DNA of 26,872 nt. It comes from Marine group II euryarchaeote REDSEA-S43_B8 (GTDB lineage: Archaea; Thermoplasmatota; Poseidoniia; Poseidoniales; Thalassarchaeaceae). Numbering within the stretch: the first letter of the stretch is position 1; every line of letters starts with the position of its first letter. Location of the stretch: assembly GCA_001629235.1 (NCBI GenBank), contig LUSA01000041.1, positions 6,313-33,184 of the forward strand, in the 5' to 3' direction. The notes under the pieces are model-generated. The model searched no databases and had not been told where the DNA came from. It saw only the letters and a program-made list of their open reading frames with translations. Shown here piece after piece: positions 1-6,620 of the stretch. The position numbers and the translations under genes are program-made.

Positions 1-907
1 TGCTGATCCTCCTCATCTCCTCTCTGAGTTCTTGAAAGTACAGATCCCTGCTAGCTTCGTTCAGATGCTCTCTGTCTGCCTCTGTACCAGCCTCTCTCTC
101 ATCGTACCTACCCTTGATTCCGTAGACGTACGCCCATTGGGCGCTGCTGGAGTCATCTGTTCCGAAAAGGTCCAATCCTGTACTGACCCACTTGTTGATA
201 TATTTCTGGATGAGTGAGCAAGGAATTACTCCTTGCTTGACGACTCTACGAAGACCGTTTGCTCCAGTTCCTAGGTGGAAGGACTCCTCCTTTAGCATCG
301 GTCCCATACTAGCAGCAAGCGGCTTGAAGGAGGAGGTGCTCAGCATTTTCAGCTGGTACTTTCCGTCTCGGTCTATGAAGTGGGTGAACATAAAGAAGTC
401 AAGCCAGTGATCGATTGGCTCGTTGAAAGACCCGAGAATCCTGGTTCCTTCCTGTGCGTTCCTCTCGAGAAGCTTGGCAGCTTCCCTAACGCCCTGCTCT
501 CCGAAGAATGTGCACAGTAGGTAGGCCATCTGCCATCCATGCCTCTGCTCTTCACACATTATCCTTAGAGCAGACTTCTTGTCGTACTCGGTAGGTGCGG
601 TTTCAAGGAGGTGGTTCTGCTGCTCAACGCTTGCGAACTCCGTATCTCCCTGCACGCTCACCATAGTGATGATTGCATCAGTAATGTTCTGTTGGGGTAT
701 CTGCATCCTCCTTTCCCACTTGGGCATACCTTCGAAGTCACCGAACTCTATTTCCCCCCCGGCTGTATCCCAATCGAACTTGATATCGAACCTGTAATCT
801 CCCAACCATGAGGGGTCGAACCCTATTCTTGTCTGCCAGTCATTGAACTCCTCAATCCAAGCCTCAAAGTTTGTCGGATAATTCTGAACTACGTCAGTCT
901 CTGTCAT
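1..907 (-). CDS. BoxB-like diiron acyl-CoA epoxidase (3' end beyond window)
   Basis: An uninterrupted minus-strand frame runs from ATG at 907 to the left edge, about 302 residues; the C-terminus is missing. The order of motifs matches BoxB, the oxygenase component of benzoyl-CoA 2,3-epoxidase: QGDTEFASVEQQ (residues 86-97), CEEQRHGWQMAYLL (118-131), FNEPIDHW (161-168), FTHFIDRDGKYQL (174-186) and LKEESFH (205-211). These supply the diiron ligands expected for the family: E95, E119/E120, H123, D179 or D181, E207/E208 and H211. Family members run to about 470 residues, so roughly one third lies outside. An in-frame ATG at 922 is an alternative start. The crotonase gene lies about 60 bases upstream on the same strand, which suggests one acyl-CoA pathway. 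BoxB opens aromatic CoA thioesters as an epoxide; the substrate here is not known. Family assignment is strong, substrate weak. Confidence 0.85.
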   Translation of the reverse strand, partial: MTETDVVQNYPTNFEAWIEEFNDWQTRIGFDPSWLGDYRFDIKFDWDTAGGEIEFGDFEGMPKWERRMQIPQQNITDAIITMVSVQGDTEFASVEQQNHLLETAPTEYDKKSALRIMCEEQRHGWQMAYLLCTFFGEQGVREAAKLLERNAQEGTRILGSFNEPIDHWLDFFMFTHFIDRDGKYQLKMLSTSSFKPLAASMGPMLKEESFHLGTGANGLRRVVKQGVIPCSLIQKYINKWVSTGLDLFGTDDSSSAQWAYVYGIKGRYDEREAGTEADREHLNEASRDLYFQELREEMRRIS

Positions 908-968
908 GAAATGCCCCAACATTAAGGGGTATTTCAGAGGTTGCTTTTCTTCTCTACAAATAGTAAGT

Positions 969-1853
969 CTACTTTCCTTCAAACCTGGGCGTCTTCCTGT
1001 CAACGTATGCCTTGATCCCTTCCTTAGCGTCTTCTGATTGGAATAGGTCAGATTGCAACTCTCTTTCAAGAGCAAGATGGTACTCAAGCGGTATCTCCAT
1101 ACCACTCTGCACGCTTCTCTTGATGTTCCCTATTGCCTTTGAGGCTGCGAATGGTAGCGAGAACCTTCCAGCGTAGTCAAGAACGTCCTGCCTGAACTCA
1201 TCCAGGCTCAGTGAGTCATAGATGTCGTGGACTAGATCCATTTCCCTGGATTCCTCGAATGAGAACTTCCTTCCTGTAACCATTATCTCCATCGCTTTGG
1301 CCTTTCCAACCAGTCTAGACAGTCTAGCCGTTCCACCTGTACCCGCCAATACTCCGAGAGCGACCTCAGGCAGTCCTACCTGGTAATTGCCCTTTCTGGC
1401 TATCCGAATGTCAGCGGCCATGGCAATCTCCAGCCCGCCCCCAACCGTATGTCCGTTAAGTGCGGCTATGACCAACTTGGGAGTCTGCTCCAAACGGGAC
1501 AGAGTCTCGTTGGCGTGTAGGCAGAAGAAGTACTTGTATCTCGGAGACAGAGTGTTCAGATACTTTATGCTAGCACCTGCAGAGAAGAATTTTTCACCGT
1601 GTCCCGTTATCAGGATTACTGATATGTCATCATTGAATCTTGCCTCAAGTATAGCATCGTCAATGTCGTGCCACATTTCCCTTGTGTAGGTGTTCACCGG
1701 TGTCTTATCTCCCTCGAGTGGCTCTCCGGCTGAATCAGAAATGAGCTCAATAATCGCGACTCCGTTTTCTGTCTCTCCATAGTTAACGAGACGATTCTTC
1801 ATGGGTTTAAGCTCTGGCCAAGACGTCATGCTCTCACGACTTAGTCCAGCCAT
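969..1853 (-). CDS. Enoyl-CoA hydratase/isomerase (crotonase family)
   Basis: This encodes about 294 residues of crotonase fold, which adds water to or rearranges a CoA-bound double bond in the cytosol. The oxyanion-hole segments are visible as FFSAGASIKYL and LNGHTVGGG. Both hydratase glutamates are present, in GGGLEIA (E142) and GLPEVALG (E163), so hydratase chemistry is likely rather than a catalytically different crotonase. ATG at 1853 is used here; TTG at 1862 and ATGs at 1829 and 1802 are in frame, and the conserved domain starts after the last of these. The gene lies between a BoxB-like oxygenase (downstream) and an FAD oxidoreductase (26 bases upstream), all minus strand and probably cotranscribed. 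In the Box pathway the next enzyme, BoxC, is also a crotonase but is about 550 residues, so this is not BoxC itself. Beta-oxidation is an equally good role. Confidence 0.88.
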   Translation of the reverse strand: MAGLSRESMTSWPELKPMKNRLVNYGETENGVAIIELISDSAGEPLEGDKTPVNTYTREMWHDIDDAILEARFNDDISVILITGHGEKFFSAGASIKYLNTLSPRYKYFFCLHANETLSRLEQTPKLVIAALNGHTVGGGLEIAMAADIRIARKGNYQVGLPEVALGVLAGTGGTARLSRLVGKAKAMEIMVTGRKFSFEESREMDLVHDIYDSLSLDEFRQDVLDYAGRFSLPFAASKAIGNIKRSVQSGMEIPLEYHLALERELQSDLFQSEDAKEGIKAYVDRKTPRFEGK

Positions 1854-1879
1854 ATCAATCAAACGGAGACAATACTAGG

Positions 1880-3103
1880 CTATGCATCCGACTCTTTGAA
1901 CGATACAGCCCCTCCCTTGCTCCTGGTGGATTTCCATTGCTCACGAACTCTTTCAGCTTCAATGCTAGGATCCCATGAATCTCTCTTTAGCGACTTTCTG
2001 AAGGGCATCCTGTGGACAACCCTCCCGTCTGACAGATCCTTCCTTCTCAGCATCCCAATCTTGACAATCGGCCACAATGCCCTTCGAAATAGTCCGGGTT
2101 TGTACAGCCAACGCATGAAGTTCAATCCGTCCCCGCTCCTCTTCTGATCCCTCATCCACTGGTTTGCTACCATCTTGAATCCTCTGTTACCAACCCTATT
2201 CATCAGGAAACGATTTATCGCGCTGGCTTTCACAAGAGGGACGAGCCTCCTCCTGACTTCTCTTTCGTACTCGAATTCCCCCAGTAATGACTTAGCCGCC
2301 AGCACTCCACTCGTCACTGCGTATCTCATGCCGAAACCCCACATGAAGTCCTGTAGGCCCCCAGCCTCCCCAACGTACAGCCTTTCCTCATGGACGTACT
2401 TGGTAGGTATTCCGAAGTCCCCCTTCCCTCCGACCCTCTTTATCGGCTCCCTATCCAAGTCGTAATTTCGTTCATACCACGCTATTGTTTCATCCAGGTA
2501 TCTCCCACTATTCCTTTGCTTACGCCAGAGACAAGTGCAAATAAGTCCGATTCCGTCTATAATTATCAAGTAAGAGTATGCACCAGGAGCCAACTTGTCA
2601 TTCAATTGGAAAGCAACGAGGTTCCGGTGACTTGTATGGAATATCTCACCGTATGCGACGGCACTCGACTCTCTAGGTCCTGCGGCAACTATGTCGCACT
2701 TCTCAGGAGATTTCTTGACTCCATAGTGTATCTTCACTCCAGACTCCAAGGCCATCCTCTTGAATGCCTGATCTATTGTGTGCTCCGCAGTTCCTCTCTC
2801 AACTACTCTGAAAGCAACACCTTCCGTTTTTGGATTGGTCACAACATCATCTGGGTGGATTAGATCAATAATCCCGAATGAATCAGACTTGAACTCTGTC
2901 GCGTCGAATCCCCAATCTGCTAACTCTTCGAAGAAGTCAATCTCGCTCGTCCAATTCTCGATGCCCTGGAAGTCCCCATCGAACCTCGCTCCGCTGTCGG
3001 ATCGGATTTCATGAACGTGAACATCCTTCCCGGCTTTAGCCAATATCGTTGCAGATGAGAGGCCAGAGAGGCCTGCTCCAAGGATGTGCACTTCGGCGCT
3101 CAC
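1880..3103 (-). CDS. FAD-dependent oxidoreductase, geranylgeranyl-reductase-like
   Basis: About 407 residues from GTG at 3103. The N-terminus is an FAD Rossmann fold, VHILGAGLSGLSSATILAKA, followed by an acidic strand end (VHVHE). Near the C-terminal third, YVGEAGGLQDFMWGFGMRYA followed by SGVLAAKSLL is the second FAD motif typical of geranylgeranyl reductases and related p-hydroxybenzoate-hydroxylase-fold enzymes. In archaea such enzymes saturate isoprenoid lipid chains, but the family also includes lycopene cyclases and halogenases, so the substrate is not fixed. The reading frame continues upstream over moaE, but that extension is polar, lacks homology-like features and overlaps a gene on the other strand; GTG just before the Rossmann strand is the sensible start. 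The C-terminal 80 residues are rich in Arg/Lys and may contact membrane. It leads a minus-strand group with the crotonase and BoxB-like genes. Confidence 0.8.
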   Translation of the reverse strand: MSAEVHILGAGLSGLSSATILAKAGKDVHVHEIRSDSGARFDGDFQGIENWTSEIDFFEELADWGFDATEFKSDSFGIIDLIHPDDVVTNPKTEGVAFRVVERGTAEHTIDQAFKRMALESGVKIHYGVKKSPEKCDIVAAGPRESSAVAYGEIFHTSHRNLVAFQLNDKLAPGAYSYLIIIDGIGLICTCLWRKQRNSGRYLDETIAWYERNYDLDREPIKRVGGKGDFGIPTKYVHEERLYVGEAGGLQDFMWGFGMRYAVTSGVLAAKSLLGEFEYEREVRRRLVPLVKASAINRFLMNRVGNRGFKMVANQWMRDQKRSGDGLNFMRWLYKPGLFRRALWPIVKIGMLRRKDLSDGRVVHRMPFRKSLKRDSWDPSIEAERVREQWKSTRSKGGAVSFKESDA

Positions 3104-3179
3104 GGTTTCGCGACTTCCTATGTTCGCTTGAACGGTTGGGTCATCCGTCGGTTTCAAGGGATAAATCCCATGGGGGGTC
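3104..3179. promoter_or_regulatory. Divergent intergenic promoter region, FAD oxidoreductase / moaE
   Basis: This 76-base gap separates two genes that start in opposite directions, so it must hold both promoters. It contains an imperfect palindrome, GGGATAAATCCC, around 3160, with an AT core that could serve as a TATA element or an operator. Nothing more can be assigned from sequence alone. Confidence 0.4.
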
Positions 3180-3599
3180 GTGTCAGTCCATATTGAGGTT
3201 GACAGTAAATCTCTGGATATCTCCAGACTTCGGAGCATTATCGACTCCGAGGGTTGTGGTAGCGTAGTCAGTTTCGTTGGATTAACTAGGGACAATGAGG
3301 ATGGAGTCCCAGTTAAGGGACTAGAGTTCGATGCTTGGGAGGACGAACTTCCGAAGGTTCTTCGGAGAATTGCAGAAGAAGCAATTTCCACATTCGGGGT
3401 AAGATCTATTGTTATCTCACATAGAACTGGATTCGTTGAACCCGGCCAAGAGATAGTTTGCATCCATGTAGGTTCGGCTCATAGGGAAGAAGGCTTTACC
3501 GCATGTTCTTGGCTGATTTCAGAACTAAAGAGGCAGGCTCCTCTCTGGAAGAAGGAGTTCAGGGAGGATGGAGAATTCTGGAAGGCAGGTCTAGGATAG
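3180..3599 (+). CDS. moaE: Molybdopterin synthase catalytic subunit MoaE
   Basis: This 139-residue protein is the large subunit of molybdopterin synthase, which uses thiocarboxylated MoaD to put two sulfurs into cyclic pyranopterin monophosphate. Family hallmarks are visible: GSVVSFVGLTR near the N-terminus, SHRTGFVEPGQEIVCIHVGS in the middle, AHREEGFTACSWLISELK, and PLWKKEF with the catalytic lysines K124/K125, then GEFW. Length is close to the family norm. The usual MA pair after the YE motif is replaced by EDELPK, a small deviation. The start is GTG at 3180; no strong ribosome site is seen. moaC follows 70 bases later on the same strand, so the two belong to one cofactor pathway. No moaD, moaA or moeA is in the window. 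Confidence 0.93.
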   Translation: MSVHIEVDSKSLDISRLRSIIDSEGCGSVVSFVGLTRDNEDGVPVKGLEFDAWEDELPKVLRRIAEEAISTFGVRSIVISHRTGFVEPGQEIVCIHVGSAHREEGFTACSWLISELKRQAPLWKKEFREDGEFWKAGLG

Positions 3600-3604
3600 G
3601 GTCG

Positions 3605-3653
3605 CTTGAATCTACCACTCAAGTCCCGTGTGTCTGAATAGGGTGGACCTATT
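3605..3653 (+). other. Two small inverted repeats between moaE and moaC
   Basis: CTTGA (3605-3609) pairs with TCAAG (3619-3623), and AATAGG (3637-3642) pairs with CCTATT (3648-3653). Two hairpins in a row directly after the moaE stop could act in termination or mRNA processing. The stems are only 5-6 base pairs and lack a T-run, so chance cannot be excluded. Confidence 0.3.
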
Positions 3654-3669
3654 CCGATAGGGCGGTGAA

Positions 3670-4131
3670 GTGATGGGCGACAGTTGGTCTGGAATAGTTG
3701 ACGTGGGTTCGAAACCAATTGTAGAGAGGGAGGCCATTGCAACTGGCATGATTCTGCTAAAGCCAGAATCTATTGACGCAGTGGCAAATGGGTCTTCTCC
3801 TAAGGGAGATGTCCGCGAAGCCTCAACTATTTCTGTGATTCAGGCAGTCAAAGAGACCTCTCGCACCCTTCCCCACTGTCACCCCATACCCATCGAGGGA
3901 TGCCACGTGGAATGGGTGTTAGAAGAAAGAGGACTGAGATGTAATGTTACAGTTAGGGCTCATTGGACAACTGGGGTTGAGATGGAAGCTCTGTGTGGAG
4001 TAAGCGCTGGTTTGCTTTGCGCTTGGGACATGTTGAAGCCAATAGAGAAGGATAAGGAAGGCCAGTATCCCGAAGTAAGAATTGAGGATATCCGAGTCCT
4101 AAGAAAGAAGAAGGCACATCCGCAGGATTGA
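3670..4131 (+). CDS. moaC: Cyclic pyranopterin monophosphate synthase MoaC
   Basis: This 153-residue protein is the MoaC step of molybdenum cofactor synthesis, which turns the cyclic GTP-derived intermediate made by MoaA into cyclic pyranopterin monophosphate. Motifs in family order: IVDVGSKPIVEREAIATG (residues 9-26), KGDV (45-48), VKETS with K61, PHCHPIPI (68-75), TTGVEMEALCGVSAGLLCAWDM (100-121) and K123. The active-site lysine, histidine, aspartate and glutamate positions are therefore present. Start is GTG at 3670 or ATG at 3673; a purine-rich GGTGA lies just upstream. It follows moaE and precedes the GlpX gene by 24 bases, so it may be read with both. Function is secure from sequence. 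Confidence 0.94.
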   Translation: MMGDSWSGIVDVGSKPIVEREAIATGMILLKPESIDAVANGSSPKGDVREASTISVIQAVKETSRTLPHCHPIPIEGCHVEWVLEERGLRCNVTVRAHWTTGVEMEALCGVSAGLLCAWDMLKPIEKDKEGQYPEVRIEDIRVLRKKKAHPQD

Positions 4132-4155
4132 ATTCTATGACCCTTTCACGAGGGC

Positions 4156-5103
4156 GTGCCAACGGCAGACCTAATTCCAGATTTTCTCAAGGCCACAGAG
4201 GCTGCGGCTATCGCTGCTTCAAGTTGGAGGGGGCTAGGGGATGGAAAGGGGGCCGACGGAGCCGCCGTCGAAGCAATGCGTGCAATCTTCGACTCTGTTC
4301 CCTTCGATGGCAGAGTTTCCATCGGTGAGGGTGAGAGGGACGACGCTCCGATGCTATGGATCGGAGAGCCTCTCGGATCTAAGCAAGGAGATCCAAATGC
4401 TCCATCGATAGACATCGCTGTTGATCCTCTCGAATGTACCAATCACGTAGCAAATGATCTCCCAAATGCAATGGCAGTACTAGCTGCAGCACCACGGGGG
4501 TCTCTTTTGCATGCTCCGGATTGCTACATGGACAAGATAGCAGGACCTTCCGAGATATTCGACGCTATTAGCTTGGAAGCAGATGTCGATTACAATATTG
4601 AGGGGGCCTCAGATGCATTGGGTAAGAGCCCATCCGACATGCAAGTAGTGGTTATGGACAGACCTAGGCATGAAGATTTGATTAGAAGTCTGAAGGATAT
4701 GGGAATTTCCCCGGTACTGATTGGTGATGGAGACATAGCTGCAGCACTGAACGCTGCAGATCCTGAATCAGAAATTGATATGTTGATGGGGATAGGAGCG
4801 GCCCCAGAGGGAGTGATTACAGCAACGGCTCTGAGGGGTCTCGATGCTCCATTTGAGGGAAGACTTGTGTTCAAGAACGAAGGACACAGGGAGAGAGCAG
4901 AGGAAATGATTGAAGGAGATATAGAGAGAATCTGGTCTCGGGACGAACTCTGTTCGACGGAAGACTCAATTTTCATAGGTACAGGTGTTTGTGACGGCAG
5001 AACAAAAGGAGTTGAAGACCTTGGACAAGGGTCCTACAGTGTTCATTCCGAGATTATAGATGTCAAATCAAAAGAACACTACTTCGTTTCTACTAAAATT
5101 TAG
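4156..5103 (+). CDS. glpX: Fructose-1,6-bisphosphatase class II (GlpX type)
   Basis: This 315-residue protein removes the 1-phosphate from fructose 1,6-bisphosphate, an irreversible step of gluconeogenesis. GlpX signatures: GDGKGADGAAVEAMR, VSIGEGERDDAPML with the metal-binding glutamates, IAVDPLECTN, LNAPD-like LLHAPDCYM, KPRHD-like RPRHEDL, IGDGDIAAAL and MGIGAAPEGVITA. The metal motif that is normally DP-hydrophobic-E-G-T reads DPLECT here, with Cys94 in place of Gly (codon 4435-4437), which is unusual. The start is GTG at 4156, 24 bases after moaC. The class I aldolase that makes its substrate is the next gene, so the pair forms a gluconeogenic unit. Sugar phosphatases with related substrates such as sedoheptulose 1,7-bisphosphate are also possible in this family. 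Confidence 0.92.
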   Translation: MPTADLIPDFLKATEAAAIAASSWRGLGDGKGADGAAVEAMRAIFDSVPFDGRVSIGEGERDDAPMLWIGEPLGSKQGDPNAPSIDIAVDPLECTNHVANDLPNAMAVLAAAPRGSLLHAPDCYMDKIAGPSEIFDAISLEADVDYNIEGASDALGKSPSDMQVVVMDRPRHEDLIRSLKDMGISPVLIGDGDIAAALNAADPESEIDMLMGIGAAPEGVITATALRGLDAPFEGRLVFKNEGHRERAEEMIEGDIERIWSRDELCSTEDSIFIGTGVCDGRTKGVEDLGQGSYSVHSEIIDVKSKEHYFVSTKI

Positions 5104-5187
5104 AGGGACGATTCTCCTTTCCATTACAATAAACATTGACGATGGTTTCTTTTCTTACTGCCCCCTCCACTACTCCGAGGAAAGAAG

Positions 5188-6204
5188 ATGGATAGGGAAT
5201 TGTTGGAAAAAAATGCTAGATTTTTGGTCTCCCCAGGAAGAGGCATACTTGCTGCAGATGAGAGCAACGGGACGATGTCCAATCGCTTGGAAGCAGTAGG
5301 CGTGGAAGCATCATCTGAGACCAGAAGGGCATACCGTGCCAATCTCTTCTCCACAGAGGGTTATGAATCTGCAATTAGTGGCGTTATCCTATTCGATGAA
5401 ACCATCCGTCAGACAATGAAAGACGGGACCCCAATACCCGCCGAACTTTCCAGAAGGGGAATCCTTCCAGGAATAAAGGTCGACACAGGAGCAAAGGAAC
5501 TGGCCAATCATGAGGGCGAGAAAATCACAGAGGGACTCGATGGACTTAGAGAAAGATGTTCTGAGTATTTCTCAATGGGTGCCAGATTCGCTAAATGGCG
5601 TGCAGTAATTAGGATCGATGAAGGACTTCCAACCAAAGCGTGTATTGCCACGAATGCACATGCTTTGGCCAGGTACTCAGCAATCTGCCAGGAGCAAGGG
5701 CTAGTCCCTATAATCGAACCAGAGGTTCTGATGGACGGAGACCATGATGCTAGAAGATGCTACGAAGTAACGGCAGAAATTTTGGATGCTACCTTTTCAG
5801 AGTGTGAAAGCCAAGGTGTACATATTCCTGGAGCTTTGCTAAAGCCAAATATGATAATTCAAGGCAGTGATTGTGAGAACCATATTTCTCGAGAGGAGGT
5901 TGCAAGTCTCACTGTCGAATGTCTAACAAATCATGTTCCTCGCGATCTCCCCGGGATAGTATTCCTATCTGGAGGACAATCTGACGAAGATGCGACAGCA
6001 CACCTCAATTTGATGAATAAGATGGCTCTCGAGCATCCTTGGGAGCTATCATACTCCTATGGTAGGGCGCTACAAGCAGACGCCCTACGAAAGTGGGCAG
6101 AGGCTACTGAAGACTCTGATATATCAAGCCAAACAGCATTTTCACATAGGGCGAAAATGAATAGCTTGGCCAGGTTTGGTGATTGGAGTCAGGACCTAGA
6201 GTAG
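5188..6204 (+). CDS. Class I fructose-bisphosphate aldolase
   Basis: This 338-residue protein is a Schiff-base aldolase of the classical eukaryote/bacterial type, which joins or splits dihydroxyacetone phosphate and glyceraldehyde 3-phosphate. Visible features: GRGILAADESNGTM with the active-site D24, PGIKVDTG (K97), GARFAKWRAV (K136), PIIEPEVLMDGDHD with two glutamates (E177, E179), and ALLKPNMI holding the Schiff-base lysine K219. SGGQSDEDAT and SYSYGRALQ near the C-terminus bind substrate phosphate. Start ATG at 5188 follows an 84-base gap with a GAGGAAAG stretch just before it, the best ribosome-site-like sequence in this part of the window. It lies directly after GlpX. Many archaea instead use a DhnA-type aldolase or a bifunctional aldolase/phosphatase, so a bacterial or eukaryotic-like origin is plausible. 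Confidence 0.94.
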   Translation: MDRELLEKNARFLVSPGRGILAADESNGTMSNRLEAVGVEASSETRRAYRANLFSTEGYESAISGVILFDETIRQTMKDGTPIPAELSRRGILPGIKVDTGAKELANHEGEKITEGLDGLRERCSEYFSMGARFAKWRAVIRIDEGLPTKACIATNAHALARYSAICQEQGLVPIIEPEVLMDGDHDARRCYEVTAEILDATFSECESQGVHIPGALLKPNMIIQGSDCENHISREEVASLTVECLTNHVPRDLPGIVFLSGGQSDEDATAHLNLMNKMALEHPWELSYSYGRALQADALRKWAEATEDSDISSQTAFSHRAKMNSLARFGDWSQDLE

Positions 6205-6207
6205 TAA

Positions 6208-6516
6208 TCAGGCCTTCTCTTCCAATGCGCCTGGACGAACCTGCCAGACACAGATTTCGTATCTACCTGAGAGGGCCCCCCCTCTCTTGGTCGTGGCTAC
6301 CTTCAGAATTTCTCCTCTTTCATCTAAGAATTTCTTGATCTTTTGCCTCAGTCTTGTGGTCCTCATATTCTCACTCTTCTTGTTCCTGGGACTCTCACAA
6401 TGTCCGCTTTTCTCAGGATAGCGGATGGTAATATAATGCTTCTGTATGTTTTTTCTCTTCTTGGTTACAAATAATGACGGTTTTTTTGCATTTTCTACAT
6501 GTTTTTTCCACTGCAC
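6208..6516 (-). CDS. Small basic protein of unknown function
   Basis: This is a 102-residue, lysine/arginine-rich frame with GTG at 6516, convergent to the aldolase gene with only 3 bases between the stops. An internal ATG at 6366 would give a 52-residue product. The C-terminal part (TTRLRQKIKKFLDERGEI, then LKVATTKRGGALSGRYEICVWQ) has a helix followed by beta-strand-like pattern and could bind nucleic acid, but no family is recognised. It lies at the edge of an AT-rich intergenic region and the N-terminal half is rich in lysine codons, which might be low-complexity drift. Whether the longer or the shorter form is made cannot be told. Confidence 0.45.
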   Translation of the reverse strand: MQWKKHVENAKKPSLFVTKKRKNIQKHYITIRYPEKSGHCESPRNKKSENMRTTRLRQKIKKFLDERGEILKVATTKRGGALSGRYEICVWQVRPGALEEKA

Positions 6517-6600
6517 ATTCCAATAACTGATATTTCCACTGGAAAGTTATAACTAAATGTAACTAAAACAAATATTTTATTACTATCTTTCATAGAGTAT
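6506..6600. promoter_or_regulatory. AT-rich divergent control region with TTTCCACTGGAAA palindrome
   Basis: Between a minus-strand and a plus-strand gene lies AT-rich DNA with a 13-base palindrome TTTCCACTGGAAA (6533-6545). TTCCACTG also occurs at 6506-6513, 28 bases earlier in the same direction. A second palindrome, AGTTATAACT, is at 6545-6554. AATATTTTAT at 6571-6580 with upstream AACTAAAAC looks like an archaeal TATA box plus BRE, about 40 bases before the ATG at 6621. The palindrome resembles the core of archaeal origin-recognition boxes, but could equally be an operator. Confidence 0.45.
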
Positions 6601-6620
6601 CGTTCTGTAGGTGTTTTTTC

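Noticed and set aside
32..410. Two short plus-strand frames near the left edge
   Set aside because: They are antisense to the BoxB-like gene, whose protein shows clear family motifs.
3104..3463. N-terminal extension of the FAD oxidoreductase
   Set aside because: The frame stays open, but it runs over moaE on the other strand and the extension is Ser/Thr/Pro-rich without homology-like features. The Rossmann strand starts right after GTG at 3103.
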